A stretch of 64,000 nucleotides of DNA from Amycolatopsis cihanbeyliensis (GTDB lineage Bacteria > Actinomycetota > Actinomycetes > Mycobacteriales > Pseudonocardiaceae), in NCBI RefSeq assembly GCF_006715045.1, contig NZ_VFML01000001.1:6222746-6286745 (forward strand), in the 5' to 3' direction. The position numbers were made by a program, and so were the translations under genes. The notes below the pieces were generated by a model. The model was not told where the DNA came from. It worked only from the letters and a program-made list of their open reading frames with translations, and did no database searches. Shown one piece after another: positions 37,278 to 47,123 of this stretch. Within the stretch, counting starts at the first letter, position 1. Every line of letters starts with the position of its first letter.

Positions 37278-37489
37278 GCGGTCGACAACCGGAGCGGACA
37301 CACCGACCTGGGTTGATATCGCTACCGTCAGCGATATTTCGTTGTCGTGCGGGCGCGCAAACATGGCGTGGTCCGCCACCGCCGCAACTTGTTCAGCGAT
37401 TGACGGGAAAAGGTGCATCGTTCACACATGCTTCGCTACTGTCGTGGTGCCGTACCAAGGGTCAGTGTGGCTGGCGAGAGAAGCCGAAG

Positions 37490-40297
37490 ATGTTTCCACT
37501 GGTGGGAAGAGAAGAATCGCTCTCCGAGTTGAGCCGTGCACTCGATGACACTCAACACGGGCGGGGCGGTTGCGTCGTGGTCGAGGGCGTCGCCGGCATC
37601 GGCAAAAGCCGGTTGCTGGACGCCCTGGTCGCGCAGGCCCATGCCCGCGATTTCGTCGTTGTCCGCGCTCAGGCTTGTGAGCTGGACAGTCTCGTTCCGG
37701 CACGCGCGCTGCGTGGGCTGTTCGAGGCAGGGGGGCCGCTGGGCAAGGCCAGTGCGCTTGGCCTGGTCAGCTCCGTGCAGGACCCAGGCGCACTGGTCGC
37801 CGAGGTCCGTGCCCGCCTTGACGGCTGGGCTGCCCGCAGGCCCGTGCTTGTCGCGCTGGACGATGCGCACTGGGCGGACGAGGTAACCACACTGATGTTG
37901 CGGGTCCTGGTCAACGCGCCGCCCGCGAGGCCGGTGATATGGCTGTTGACCCGCAGGCCTGTCCCGGCAGGGGGCCGCGCGCAAGCCAGTATCGACCACC
38001 TGCTGACTCAGGGCGCAGGCCTGCACCGATTGGGACCCATTTCGCCGAAGGCCACGGCCGATATGTGCACCAACCTCTTGGCTGCGGAACCCGACGCGGA
38101 GGTAGTCGAGCTTGCCGCCCGTTGCAACGGCAACCCGTTTCTGCTGGAGGGGCTGCTCACCGCGGCCTGGATCGCGGGGCGAGTGCGCGTCGTCGAGGGC
38201 ACAGCGGTGCTCGCCGGTGCGGAAGGGCTGCCGGATGGCTTCGTCGCCGTGGTGGACCAGTATCTGCTCACCCTCTCGGCCGAGACTCGGCGGATGCTGT
38301 CCGCGGCGTCCGTGCTCGGCAGGCCGTTCACGGTGCACGAGGTCGCCGTGCTGACCGGCTGCGACATACCGGAGCTGCTCGCGATGACCACGGAGGCGAT
38401 CCATGCCGCTGTTCTGGTTGGCGACGGCCTGGAGTTGACTTTCCGGCATGACCTGATCAGGGAAGCCCTCTACGTTGGGCTGCCCGGTCCGGTGCGCTCC
38501 GCGTTGCACCGCGAGATCGCCGCGGTCGCGCGCCGTGAACGCCGTTCTCCCGGGGAAGCTGCCGAGCACCTGATCCGCAGCGGGCACGTCGCTGGTGAGG
38601 ACGGTGCGGAGGTACTCCGGTTGGTCGTCGAACAGATGGGACCCGCGGCGCCCAACACGGCGGCGGACCTGATCATCCGGATGCTGGACCTGTTCGGTCC
38701 TGGCGAGGCAGGGCGAGCGCCGTTCGTCGCGGAGGCGGTACGGTTGCTGGCCACCGCGGGGCGGGGGGTCGAGGCGACGGCGCTCGCCGAGGGGCGGCTG
38801 CGCAACGGAGTCGAAGACATCGAGCAGGCGCAGCTGTTGCTGGCCGTGTCCGAGGCATTGCTCGGGATCAGCGCCAGCGCCCAGGTCGTCGAGTACACCA
38901 CTCGTGCGCTCGGCAAGGCGAGCACACCCGATGCGGTCAAGACCGACCTGCTCGCGCTACAGGCTCGCGGCCTGCTCGGCAGGCAGGATTTCGGTTCGGC
39001 CGACCGGGTGGCCTTGCAGGCCATCGAGCGCTCCTCCGGCGGGCGGTCCCCGGCGGCGGAGTGCACCGGAATCGCGGTGCGCGGCCTGGTCGCCAGGGCG
39101 GCAGGCGAACTCGACCGGAGCCTGAAGCTGGCAAGGGAGTCCGTTCGGATCGCCGATCAGGCAGGGGATGAAGCGTTGCGGCGGCACACCAGGCTGGACC
39201 TCTGTCAGGTACTGACGACAGCCGACCAGTTCGAGGAGGCCGAATCGGTATGCGCGAGCGGGCAGCGCGATGCCGATCGGCTCGGCACGGCTTGGCCGCG
39301 GCCGCTTTACCGGTTGTATCGAGCGGAGCTGCGGATGGCCGCGGGCCTGCTGGACGATGCATGGAAGGACGCGGACTCGGCACTGGGCACCGCGGAGCGG
39401 ATCAACTCGGTTGGTGCGCTGGTGCGCCTGATGGCGTTGCTCGCACGTTTGTCGATCCACCGAGCCGATCTTGACATGGCGGAGGATTACCTGCGCAGGG
39501 CCGCGCAAGTGCGTGGCGACGACCAGGACGGCGACTTCGTGGAGGTCATCTGGGCGCTCACCGAGTTGAGCGACGCGAAGGGCCGTCCCGATCTCGCGTT
39601 GGACAGGCTGGCTGATGCGGGCCCGACCGGCGCAAGGTGGCTGGGACGATCGTTGCTCGTCCACGAGCCGAGGGCGGCGGCCCAGGTCGTGCGGATGGCA
39701 TCGCGTACCGGCAGGATCGCGGATGCGGAGGCCGCGGCCGAGTGCGCGAGCGAGCTCGCCGAGCGTAACCCTGCCTCGACGTCGTTGGTCGGGTCGGCTG
39801 CGCATGCCATGGGACTGCTGCATGAGGACATCGATGAGCTGGCAAGGGCGGTCAAGGTCTTCTGGGGTGGTCCACGGCCGCTCGCCACGGCTTCGGCGCT
39901 TGAGGACCTGGCGGTCGCTCGGCACGCCGCCGGCCATCGATCGGACGTGTCGAGGCTGGTCGTGCAAGCCGAGGTGCTGTATGACAGCAGCAGGTCCCAG
40001 CGCGACACCAAGCGCGTTCGGAGTAGGCTGTCTGCGCTCGGCGTGCGGGGTAAACGCCGGGAGGACGCCGACCGCGCCCGGCAGGGCTGGGCGAGCCTGA
40101 CACCGTCGGAGCTGCGCGTGATCCGGCTGGTCGCTCATGGCCTGACCAACCGCGAGGTCGCCGGCGAGTTGCGCCTCTCCCCGCATACGGTCGACAGCCA
40201 TTTACGGCGTTGCTTCGCCAAACTCGGAGTGAGCAGCCGGGTTGACTTGACTCGGCACGTCCTGGCTCGCGAGGCGGGGCATCATGGGATCGCGTGA
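37490..40297 (+). CDS. LAL-type (MalT-like) LuxR regulator
   Basis: A 935-residue large ATP-binding LuxR regulator. It begins M-F-P-L-V-G-R-E, has Walker A G-V-A-G-I-G-K-S-R at about residues 32-40, Walker B L-V-A-L-D-D-A-H, a long helical repeat middle, and a C-terminal LuxR helix-turn-helix (L-T-P-S-E-L-R-V-I-R-L-V-A-H-G-L-T-N-R-E-V-A). This architecture matches pathway activators such as PikD and RapH. The frame is open upstream to 37313, but the family start is at 37490. A TTA codon lies at 40202 inside the DNA-binding domain. It follows the SARP gene on the same strand after a 212 bp gap. Confidence 0.88.
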   Translation: MFPLVGREESLSELSRALDDTQHGRGGCVVVEGVAGIGKSRLLDALVAQAHARDFVVVRAQACELDSLVPARALRGLFEAGGPLGKASALGLVSSVQDPGALVAEVRARLDGWAARRPVLVALDDAHWADEVTTLMLRVLVNAPPARPVIWLLTRRPVPAGGRAQASIDHLLTQGAGLHRLGPISPKATADMCTNLLAAEPDAEVVELAARCNGNPFLLEGLLTAAWIAGRVRVVEGTAVLAGAEGLPDGFVAVVDQYLLTLSAETRRMLSAASVLGRPFTVHEVAVLTGCDIPELLAMTTEAIHAAVLVGDGLELTFRHDLIREALYVGLPGPVRSALHREIAAVARRERRSPGEAAEHLIRSGHVAGEDGAEVLRLVVEQMGPAAPNTAADLIIRMLDLFGPGEAGRAPFVAEAVRLLATAGRGVEATALAEGRLRNGVEDIEQAQLLLAVSEALLGISASAQVVEYTTRALGKASTPDAVKTDLLALQARGLLGRQDFGSADRVALQAIERSSGGRSPAAECTGIAVRGLVARAAGELDRSLKLARESVRIADQAGDEALRRHTRLDLCQVLTTADQFEEAESVCASGQRDADRLGTAWPRPLYRLYRAELRMAAGLLDDAWKDADSALGTAERINSVGALVRLMALLARLSIHRADLDMAEDYLRRAAQVRGDDQDGDFVEVIWALTELSDAKGRPDLALDRLADAGPTGARWLGRSLLVHEPRAAAQVVRMASRTGRIADAEAAAECASELAERNPASTSLVGSAAHAMGLLHEDIDELARAVKVFWGGPRPLATASALEDLAVARHAAGHRSDVSRLVVQAEVLYDSSRSQRDTKRVRSRLSALGVRGKRREDADRARQGWASLTPSELRVIRLVAHGLTNREVAGELRLSPHTVDSHLRRCFAKLGVSSRVDLTRHVLAREAGHHGIA

Positions 40298-40449
40298 CCG
40301 CCATGTGGGTTAACCGGCGCGGCCGGTGCCGCCGGTACTGCTGCGTGCCGGAACGGTGACTGACGCGAACACGTGATGTACGGCGGGCGGCGCACCACGA
40401 TCATCGGTGGAGCGAACGAAATCCGGCGCCAGTCGTCCTGGGGGTTACG

Positions 40450-42387
40450 TTGTTCTGTGTACTCGGCACGCTCGAAGCGTCGATCAACGGACGGTTGGTC
40501 TTGCCCCGCAAGAGCCGACAGTTCGCCGTTCTCGCGTTGCTGCTGCTGGACGTGAACAAGCCTGTCTCGAGTAAGCGGCTGGTGGAGGCGGTGTGGAACG
40601 GATGCCCGCCGACGACCGCCGCCGAGCAGATCCAGACCTGCGTCTGGCGATTACGCAGGTCGTTCGCCCGGATCGGGGCACAGGATGGGTTGATCGAGAC
40701 GACGGCGTCGGGCTATGCCCTCCACCTCCGCGAGGATTGGGTGGATACGAGTATGTTTGACCGGCACGTGAGCGAGGCCGAGATCGCGCGCACCAACGGC
40801 GACAACCAGGCGGCGATTTCCGGGTTCCGCCAAGCCTTACGCCTGTTCCGTGGCCCGGTGCTCGCCGAGGTCAACAGCATGATCGTGCAGGCCGCGGCCG
40901 CCACCTGGGAGAAGCGCAGGCTCGCCGTGCTCGAGGAGTGCATCGAGCTGGAGCTGGCTTCGGGAGTGGCTGCCGGGCTGGTCCCCGAGCTGACCGTGCT
41001 GGTCGACGAGAACCCGTTACGGGAACGGCTCCGTTGCCAGCTGATGCTGGCCCTTTCCGCGGACGACCGCCGCGCCGAGGCGCTGGCCGCCTACCGGGAA
41101 GGTCGCGGGTTGACGGTTGCCAAGCTGGGCCTGGAACCCGGGCCGAGGCTGCAGGAAGTGCAGCGCATGATCCTGGCGGGGAGTCCCACCTCGTCCGCTG
41201 CCGCGCCGCTGCCACAGCCACCGCCGGTGCGGCCGCCGGGCCAGCTGCCCGCGGACGTTACCGACTTCGTGGGCCGTTCGGGGTACGTCGCGGAGGTGCT
41301 GGGGCTGCTGAACGTGGATGTGCGCGGGGGAGTGCGGATCTGTGCGCTTCTCGGCCGGTGCGGTGCCGGTAAGACGGCGCTCGCCGTCCATATCGCCCAT
41401 CAGCTCCGGAGCCGGTTCCCGGACGGCCAGCTCTACGCCGACCTCGGCGGTTCGCAACGTGCGCACGCCACCGTCGACGACGTGTTACGCGGATTCCTGC
41501 ACGCACTCGGCTACCCGGACTCGTGGATTCCCGCTGCTCGGCACGAGCGGGCGGCGATGTACCGCAGCGTTCTCGCCGAGCGAAGGGTGCTCGTTGTCCT
41601 TGACGACGTTGCCGACGCCGCGCAGGTACAGCAGTTGTTGCCCGGCGGGCCGGACGCCGCGGTGCTCGTCACGAGCCGCACCAGCGTCACCGAGCTGCCG
41701 GGGGTCAGTCCGGTGGAGGTGGGCGTGTTGCCGGAGGGCGAGGCGGTCGAACTGTTCACCAGGATCGTCGGCACCGATCGCTGCCACGCCGAGCCGGTGT
41801 CAAGGAACCAGATCATCCGCGCGGCCGGATACCTGCCGCTGTCCGTCAGGTCGGCTGGTGCGCGGCTTGCCGCCCGGCCGTACCTTTCGCTCGCCCGTTT
41901 CGCCGACCGGCTGCGCGATCCGGAGCGGCGACTGGACGAACTCGCTCACGGCGGACTCGACGTGCGGGACAGCCTGGCGCCGAGCGTGCGCCGCTTGCCG
42001 GCTGAGGCGAGGAACCTGTGGTGGAGACTGAGCCTGCTTCAGGGGCGCGACTTCCCGGCATGGGTGGCGGCCGTCGTGGGTGACGTCGCGCCGCTGCTGG
42101 CGGAAAAGCTCCTCGACTTCCTGGTGGACCGCAGGCTGGTGGACGTCGTGGGAGTGGACCCCGCGGGAATGCCGCGCTACCGGGTGGACGAGCTCTTCGG
42201 CCTCTACGCCAGGAAGCGCGCACAAGAAGAACTACCGGAGTCGGCACGTGCCCGCGTGCTGAGCCGCACCGCGCAATGTTCGGCGGTGGGAGGGACCACC
42301 ATGACGAAGTATCTGGACCTGTACGAGGTCTACGCCACCGATGACGAACCGGCCGAACTGGTTGACGAGTCCGAGGACGACCAATGA
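40450..42387 (+). CDS. AfsR-type SARP regulator with ATPase domain
   Basis: A 645-residue protein: winged helix from F-C-V-L-G-T-L-E-A (residues 2-10), activator domain to about 240 ending K-L-G-L-E-P-G-P, then an NB-ARC-like ATPase with G-R-C-G-A-G-K-T-A and L-V-V-L-D-D-V-A-D, and a short helical C-terminus without TPRs. The start is a TTG at 40450, which fits the family N-terminus; no better codon lies upstream. Four leucines are coded by TTA (40651, 40837, 41017, 41485), a heavy load for this GC content and a hint of tRNA-dependent control. Its stop overlaps the next small ORF (ATGA). Confidence 0.85.
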   Translation: MFCVLGTLEASINGRLVLPRKSRQFAVLALLLLDVNKPVSSKRLVEAVWNGCPPTTAAEQIQTCVWRLRRSFARIGAQDGLIETTASGYALHLREDWVDTSMFDRHVSEAEIARTNGDNQAAISGFRQALRLFRGPVLAEVNSMIVQAAAATWEKRRLAVLEECIELELASGVAAGLVPELTVLVDENPLRERLRCQLMLALSADDRRAEALAAYREGRGLTVAKLGLEPGPRLQEVQRMILAGSPTSSAAAPLPQPPPVRPPGQLPADVTDFVGRSGYVAEVLGLLNVDVRGGVRICALLGRCGAGKTALAVHIAHQLRSRFPDGQLYADLGGSQRAHATVDDVLRGFLHALGYPDSWIPAARHERAAMYRSVLAERRVLVVLDDVADAAQVQQLLPGGPDAAVLVTSRTSVTELPGVSPVEVGVLPEGEAVELFTRIVGTDRCHAEPVSRNQIIRAAGYLPLSVRSAGARLAARPYLSLARFADRLRDPERRLDELAHGGLDVRDSLAPSVRRLPAEARNLWWRLSLLQGRDFPAWVAAVVGDVAPLLAEKLLDFLVDRRLVDVVGVDPAGMPRYRVDELFGLYARKRAQEELPESARARVLSRTAQCSAVGGTTMTKYLDLYEVYATDDEPAELVDESEDDQ

Positions 42388-42566
42388 GTGCGGCGGCGCG
42401 TCAGAAGACGTGCGCCGGTTGCGGCCAGCCACTCACCGTGCCCCAGCGCACCAACGTCGAGCCGCTGATCGACGGCCAGGTGCGGTACGTGGCCGTCCAT
42501 TGGGGCTGCACCACGCACCCCAACCGTGCCGAAGGCGCGAGGTGGAGCGTGGCCGCCGCGGTGTGA
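42384..42566 (+). CDS. Small cysteine-rich protein coupled to the SARP gene
   Basis: A 60-residue ORF whose ATG overlaps the stop of the preceding AfsR-type gene (ATGA). It contains C-A-G-C-G-Q-P near the N-terminus and H-W-G-C-T-T-H near residue 40, a possible zinc-binding arrangement. I know no family for it. The overlap and the Cys pairs favour a real gene, perhaps a partner of the regulator; it ends only about 20 bp before the IS3 remnant, so its 3' end could have been altered by the insertion. Confidence 0.5.
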   Translation: MSAAARQKTCAGCGQPLTVPQRTNVEPLIDGQVRYVAVHWGCTTHPNRAEGARWSVAAAV

Positions 42567-42588
42567 CCCGCGCGTGCCACGCACTCCT

Positions 42589-43489
42589 GGCGTCGAGGGC
42601 GAGTTCGGTCTTGAGGTTGCCGGAGACGTGCCAGCCGACGATAGCGCGGGAGAAGGCGTCGGTGACGAACGCGGCGTAGCAGAACCGACCGTCGGCCAGT
42701 TCGACATAGGTGATGTCGGTGACCCACAGTTGGTTCGGCGCCGGTGCGCGGAAGTCCCGTTCCACCGGGTCACGAGGCCGCTCGCTGGGGTCGCCGGGGA
42801 TCGTGGTGCGCGGCCGGCGGCGCTCGGCGCACACTCCGGCCATGCCGTGGTCGCGCATCAGCCGCTCGACCGTGCAGCGCGCCATGTCGATACCCTCCCG
42901 ACGCAACTCGTTCCACACCTTCTTCGCCCCGTACAGCCTGCGGCCTTGTTCACTCCAGACACGTCGGACGTGCACCACAAGCTCCTGATCGCGGACAGCA
43001 CGGGTCGACGGTTCGTTTTCCCGTTTCTTCGCCGCGTAGTAGGTTGAAACCGGGAACTCGACAACCTCGCACATCTTCTCGACCGAGAATTCCTCACGAT
43101 GCTGATCGACGAACTTCGTCAACGTGGCGGTCGGAGGTTCATCTCCTGGGCGAAAAAAGGTGCTGGCCGCCTTCAAAATCTCATTCGCCCGTTCCACCTC
43201 ACGAAGCCGCCGCTCCAACTCAGCGATCCGAGCGTCTTTATCCGATTCCGAACCCGACACCCGCTCACCGGAAGGCCGCTGGCCCTCTCATCCTGGCCGT
43301 ACCAGTACCGCGGCGCCTCCGGGTGCCCCCAAGCTGACGCGCTACCCGCGCGATCGCCCCGTTACCCGGGCCGAGTCCACGCTCGAACTCACGCACCATC
43401 GCCACCGCACGTTCCTTCAGTTCAACCGGGTACTTCTTCGCCTGTGCCACGCTGCTCATCCTTCCCAGGATCAACAGCCTCCAAGATCA
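42589..43489 (-). mobile_element. IS3-family element remnant
   Basis: A truncated IS3-type element. The orfA part starts at 43459 (M-S-S-V-A-Q-A-K-K-Y-P) and loses frame after R-Q-L-G near 43320, where one base appears missing; the next frame continues through the coiled-coil region (R-R-L-R-E-V-E-R-A-N-E-I-L-K) into orfB. OrfB carries the H-D-like region, W-V-T-D-I-T-Y (first catalytic Asp) and F-V-T-D-A-F-S-R-A-I-V-G-W, but homology stops at L-A-L-D-A near 42589, so the second Asp and the Glu are gone. The right edge, next to the broken serine hydrolase, is at about 43489. It cannot move by itself. Confidence 0.75.
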
Positions 43490-43822
43490 CCGGGGTGGTC
43501 CAGGGTGCTGGACACCGACTTGGTCGCTGACCAGACTTCCTGGGCGGACTCGGGGCCGGTGCCGTTCCAGTACCAGCCGCCCGTGCCGGATCACCACCAG
43601 GCAGTTCGTGTTGCCCGCCTTCAACTTCTCGGCGATCTGCGCCAGTTTGGCGGGGTCGAATCCGGCCGCGGCGGGGTCAACGCGTTCCCATTCCACACCC
43701 GGATACGGGTCATCGCCCAGCTGGCCGGCGGCAGCCGAACCACTCAACGCGACGGCCGCGCTGGTTGCCAGCACCGCGGCTGCCACCACGGAAATAACCA
43801 GATGACGAGCAGAAGGAGGCAT
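43490..43822 (-). pseudogene. N-terminal fragment of secreted serine hydrolase
   Basis: From ATG 43822 (GGAGGAG upstream) the frame gives a signal peptide ending about A-A-A-G, then E-W-E-R-V-D-P-A-A-A-G-F-D and C-L-V-V-I-R-H-G-R-L-V, the start of a beta-lactamase-family (class C-like) hydrolase. Near 43590 the frame breaks: W-Y-W-N-G-T-G-P, followed by the S-A-T-K catalytic motif, lies in another frame. The rest is lost at the IS3 boundary (43489). It is thus disrupted twice, by a small deletion and by truncation. The normal family length is about 350-400 residues. Confidence 0.75.
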
Positions 43823-43994
43823 AGCTGACTCCTCCGGCCTGGCTAAACGCTCGAATCCAGGACGAAGAGTGGACGTGACCGGAAGCCGTGTCAACAGCTT
43901 CGGAATCAGTTGTCACATTTGTGCGCGCTAGCACTCCCAGCTTTCAGGGAGGAGTGAGCACGGCAGAATTTCTGCTTGCTCATCGTGTTGAGAA

Positions 43995-44029
43995 ACTGTA
44001 CAGTACGCGGAACACTGATGAGTACTTCA
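43995..44029. promoter_or_regulatory. ACTGTACAGT palindrome and AGTACTT box before LuxR gene
   Basis: ACTGTACAGT (43995-44004) is a perfect palindrome, and AGTACTT follows at 44021-44027, within the 100 bp before the LuxR-type gene at 44094. The AGTACTT half-site recurs as an inverted pair upstream of the paralogous LuxR gene (47312-47329). This suggests a shared operator or autoregulation site; the link is inferred from sequence similarity only. Confidence 0.4.
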
Positions 44030-44093
44030 ACACTTTGCCGCCACGGTCACCCCGTTGGTCAGCTATGGTGCGTGCTGGTCTGGAGTGTGGTGT

Positions 44094-46400
44094 ATGGCTG
44101 CGGTCAGTGAGTCCAGGGTGGATGCTCTGCCAGTATGGCGGACCAGCTATGTGGGGCGGTGTCGTGAGGTCACCGAATTGCGGACGCTGCTGGGCACCGC
44201 GCGGTTGGTGACCGTGGTCGGGCCGCCTGGGGTCGGTAAGACCCGGCTGGCCGTGCAGATGGTGGCCGAGCGTGCGGGGAAACCGCCGGACGGTGTGGCG
44301 TTCGTCGGACTGGCGGAGCTGACCGATGCCGCGCTGGTGGCGAACGCGGTCGGGGTGACGCTCGGGCTGCGCGGCCAGGCCGGGTCCGAGGAGCGGACAC
44401 TGCTGGCCGCGCTGCGGGAGCGGCGGATGGTGCTCGTGCTGGACAACTGCGAACACCTGATCGATGCCTGTGCCCGGGTGGCCACCGCGGTGGTGCGGGC
44501 CTGCCCGCAGGTGGTCGTGCTGGCCACCAGCAGGCAGCCCCTCGGCGTGGCCGGTGAGCAACTGTTCCCGCTGTCGCCACTGGCCGTGCCGGATCCGGAC
44601 AGTGTCGGGTCGGCGGGCGAACTCCAGGCGTACGACGCGGTGTCGCTACTCGCGGACCGGATGCAGCTGATCCTGCCGTCCTTTGCGATCACCGAGGACA
44701 ACTACGCCGATGTCGCCCGGCTCAGCCAGGGACTGGACGGCTTGCCACTGGCGATCGAGCTGGCCGCGGTCCGTGTCCGGTCGCTGTCGGTGCGCCAGCT
44801 CTCCGACCGGCTGGCCGGCCGGCTCTCGCTGCTGACCGGCGTTGCGCGTACCGCCCCGCAGCGGCAGCGCACCCTGCGCGGCACCGTGGACTGGAGCTAC
44901 CAGCTGTGCACCCCGGAGGAGCGGCTGGTGTGGGCGCGGGCCTCGGTGTTCTCCGGATCGTTCGACCTGGACGCGGCCGAGCGGGTGTGCGGCGGCGACG
45001 GGGTCGAGCCGGCCGCCGTGGTGGACCTGATCGGCGGCCTGGTCGACAAGTCCGTGCTGGCCGTGCAGGAGCACGCTGGTGAGAACCGGTACCGCATGCT
45101 GGAGTCGCTGCGGGAGTACGGCCGGGAGCAGCTGTCCACCGACGAGTCGCTGCGGGCGCGCAGGCGGCACCGGGACTGCTACGCAGCCAGGGCGGGCCGG
45201 GTGCGTGCGGCGGAGGGGTCGCTGGACACCGTGGCGCTGTGCCACCAGCTGCGGCCCGACCACCCGAACCTGCGGGCCGCCATCGAGTTCTGCCTGCGTA
45301 CCCCTGATGAGGCCGATGCCGGTCTCGCGATGACGACCGACCTGCACCTCTACTGGCAGATGTGGCGCCTGCTCGCCGAAGCTCGGACCTGGCTGGACCG
45401 CCTGCTGTCGAACGCCTCACCCGGCGGGCCACGGAGGTGCCTGGCCCTGCTGTACAGCGCCGACTACTGCCTGCACGAAGGCGCCCTGCAACGCTGCGCC
45501 GAACTGGTGGCCGAAGCGAACGGCATCGCGGCACGCCTCGCCGACGGGTCCCTGATGGCCAGGGCCGAACTGACCGCCGGGTCCCTCGCCGAGTGCCAGG
45601 GTGAGCCCCGCCGTGCCGCCGGAATCTTCTCGACCGCGGTGGCCGGGTTCCGCAAGGTCGGCAACCGGCGGGGAGAGCTCGTCGCCCTGATCCACCACGG
45701 TTGGAGCACCGGCTTCTCCGGCGACCCGGACGGCGGCAGGGCCCTACTGCGGGAGGGGCTGGCGCGCAGCACAGAGTACGGCGACCTGTATGCCCGGCTG
45801 TACTTGCTGGCCGGGCTGGTCATGATCGAGGCAGAGTTCGGTGCCGCGGCCACCGCCGCGCGTCACCTCCAGGACCTGGTGGCGGCCACCGAGGAGGCCG
45901 GGCTGGATCGGTGGGACGTCGAATGGCTCTCCAGCGCCGGCTGGGTCGCCGGTCGCCTGGGTGAGCACGCTCGCGCCGCCACCTTGTACGGGATCACCGA
46001 GACCGCCTGCCGTATCCAGGGCATCGCCCTGCACACGCTGGCTGCCTTCGAGACTCCGAACGCCCGGCACGTCCAGTGCACCCGGGAAGCCCTCGGCGTG
46101 CACGAGTTCGAGAAGCACTTCACGGCCGGCGCGGCGATGTCCGAAGGCGACGCACTGCGCTACGCCTTCGGCGTGACCGACACACCGGCCTCCGCGCCGG
46201 CCGACCCCGACCCCCTCACCAGGCGGCAGCGCGAGATCGCCGAGCTCGTCCGCCAGGGCCTGACCAACCGCCAGATCGCCAGGCGCCTCGCCATCTCCCT
46301 GCGCACCGCCGAGACCCATGTCGCCCACATCACGACCAAACTCGGCTTCACCAATCGCGCCCAGATCGCCGCCTGGGCCGCCCGTCGCCAAATCCGGTAA
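44094..46400 (+). CDS. ATP-binding LuxR-type regulator (paralogue 1)
   Basis: A 768-residue protein: T-S-Y-V-G-R-C-R-E-V near residue 16, Walker A G-P-P-G-V-G-K-T-R, L-V-L-D-N-C-E-H-L-I-D-A, G-L-P-L-A-I-E-L-A-A-V-R, winged-helix-like and TPR regions, then a C-terminal LuxR helix-turn-helix (L-T-R-R-Q-R-E-I-A-E-L-V-R-Q-G-L-T-N-R-Q-I). The ATG at 44094 is eight bases after GGAG. It is strikingly similar in layout and wording to the gene at 47372, so the two are paralogues, with a tetR between them. It converges on the tetR gene with a 21 bp gap. Confidence 0.86.
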   Translation: MAAVSESRVDALPVWRTSYVGRCREVTELRTLLGTARLVTVVGPPGVGKTRLAVQMVAERAGKPPDGVAFVGLAELTDAALVANAVGVTLGLRGQAGSEERTLLAALRERRMVLVLDNCEHLIDACARVATAVVRACPQVVVLATSRQPLGVAGEQLFPLSPLAVPDPDSVGSAGELQAYDAVSLLADRMQLILPSFAITEDNYADVARLSQGLDGLPLAIELAAVRVRSLSVRQLSDRLAGRLSLLTGVARTAPQRQRTLRGTVDWSYQLCTPEERLVWARASVFSGSFDLDAAERVCGGDGVEPAAVVDLIGGLVDKSVLAVQEHAGENRYRMLESLREYGREQLSTDESLRARRRHRDCYAARAGRVRAAEGSLDTVALCHQLRPDHPNLRAAIEFCLRTPDEADAGLAMTTDLHLYWQMWRLLAEARTWLDRLLSNASPGGPRRCLALLYSADYCLHEGALQRCAELVAEANGIAARLADGSLMARAELTAGSLAECQGEPRRAAGIFSTAVAGFRKVGNRRGELVALIHHGWSTGFSGDPDGGRALLREGLARSTEYGDLYARLYLLAGLVMIEAEFGAAATAARHLQDLVAATEEAGLDRWDVEWLSSAGWVAGRLGEHARAATLYGITETACRIQGIALHTLAAFETPNARHVQCTREALGVHEFEKHFTAGAAMSEGDALRYAFGVTDTPASAPADPDPLTRRQREIAELVRQGLTNRQIARRLAISLRTAETHVAHITTKLGFTNRAQIAAWAARRQIR

Positions 46401-46421
46401 GGTTGCGTACCGGAAATCCGA

Positions 46422-47123
46422 TCAGGCGCCGGCCGCCGGGTCGGCGGAGTCGACCTGCTCGCCGAACAGTGTCATGAGAGTGGCGAAGAAGACGGGTGCC
46501 AGCTCGGGAATCGCCTCGGCGCCCCTGGTGTAGAGGCAGTAGCGGATGCGGTCCGACATGCCGCCGACCACAAGGTCGAACGCCTCGTCCGGTAGTATCG
46601 GCCGGTCCGGGTGTTCCTTGCGGATCACGTGGTTGTAGGTGAGGCGGTACAGCTCGGCGAGGTGGGCGACCCGCCGGTGGTACATCGCGGCGACCTCCGG
46701 GCCCGCGGCCAGGCACTCGATCTGCAGCGCCCAGGTCGCCTTCGGATGCTCGGCCAGCAGCGTGAGGTACTTCTCCATCGCCCGCTGGATGCCACCGCGC
46801 CAGTCGGTGTACGGCAGTTCGCTCAGCGGGCGGTTGATCTCGCCAAGGGCCACGGCCGACCCCGCGCGGAACGCGGCGACGAAACACGCGTGCTTGGTGG
46901 GAAACAGGTGGTAGAACGCCTGCCGGGACACGCCAGCGCGTTCCACGATGTCGGCGATGGTGACCGACGGGTACCCCTTCTCCGCGGCGATCTCCAGGAA
47001 GGCCACCAGGATCCGGGCGCGCTGGGACGCCGCCACCTCGTCCGCCGTGAGCCGGTGCCGGCTCGGCAGCCGCTGCCCGACAGCGGCGAAGGCCTCCACG
47101 CCGGTCGCGGTCCGCTCGCTCAT
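46422..47123 (-). CDS. TetR-family transcriptional regulator
   Basis: A 233-residue TetR protein with the DNA-binding domain at about residues 32-80: R-A-R-I-L-V-A-F-L-E-I-A-A-E-K-G-Y, V-T-I-A-D-I-V-E-R-A-G-V-S-R-Q-A-F-Y-H-L-F-P-T-K. The C-terminal ligand domain is not of a type I can link to a ligand. GGAGG precedes the ATG. It lies between two paralogous LuxR genes and diverges from the second; the 248 bp gap holds an AAGTACT palindrome that may be its operator or that of the LuxR proteins. Confidence 0.88.
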   Translation of the reverse strand: MSERTATGVEAFAAVGQRLPSRHRLTADEVAASQRARILVAFLEIAAEKGYPSVTIADIVERAGVSRQAFYHLFPTKHACFVAAFRAGSAVALGEINRPLSELPYTDWRGGIQRAMEKYLTLLAEHPKATWALQIECLAAGPEVAAMYHRRVAHLAELYRLTYNHVIRKEHPDRPILPDEAFDLVVGGMSDRIRYCLYTRGAEAIPELAPVFFATLMTLFGEQVDSADPAAGA

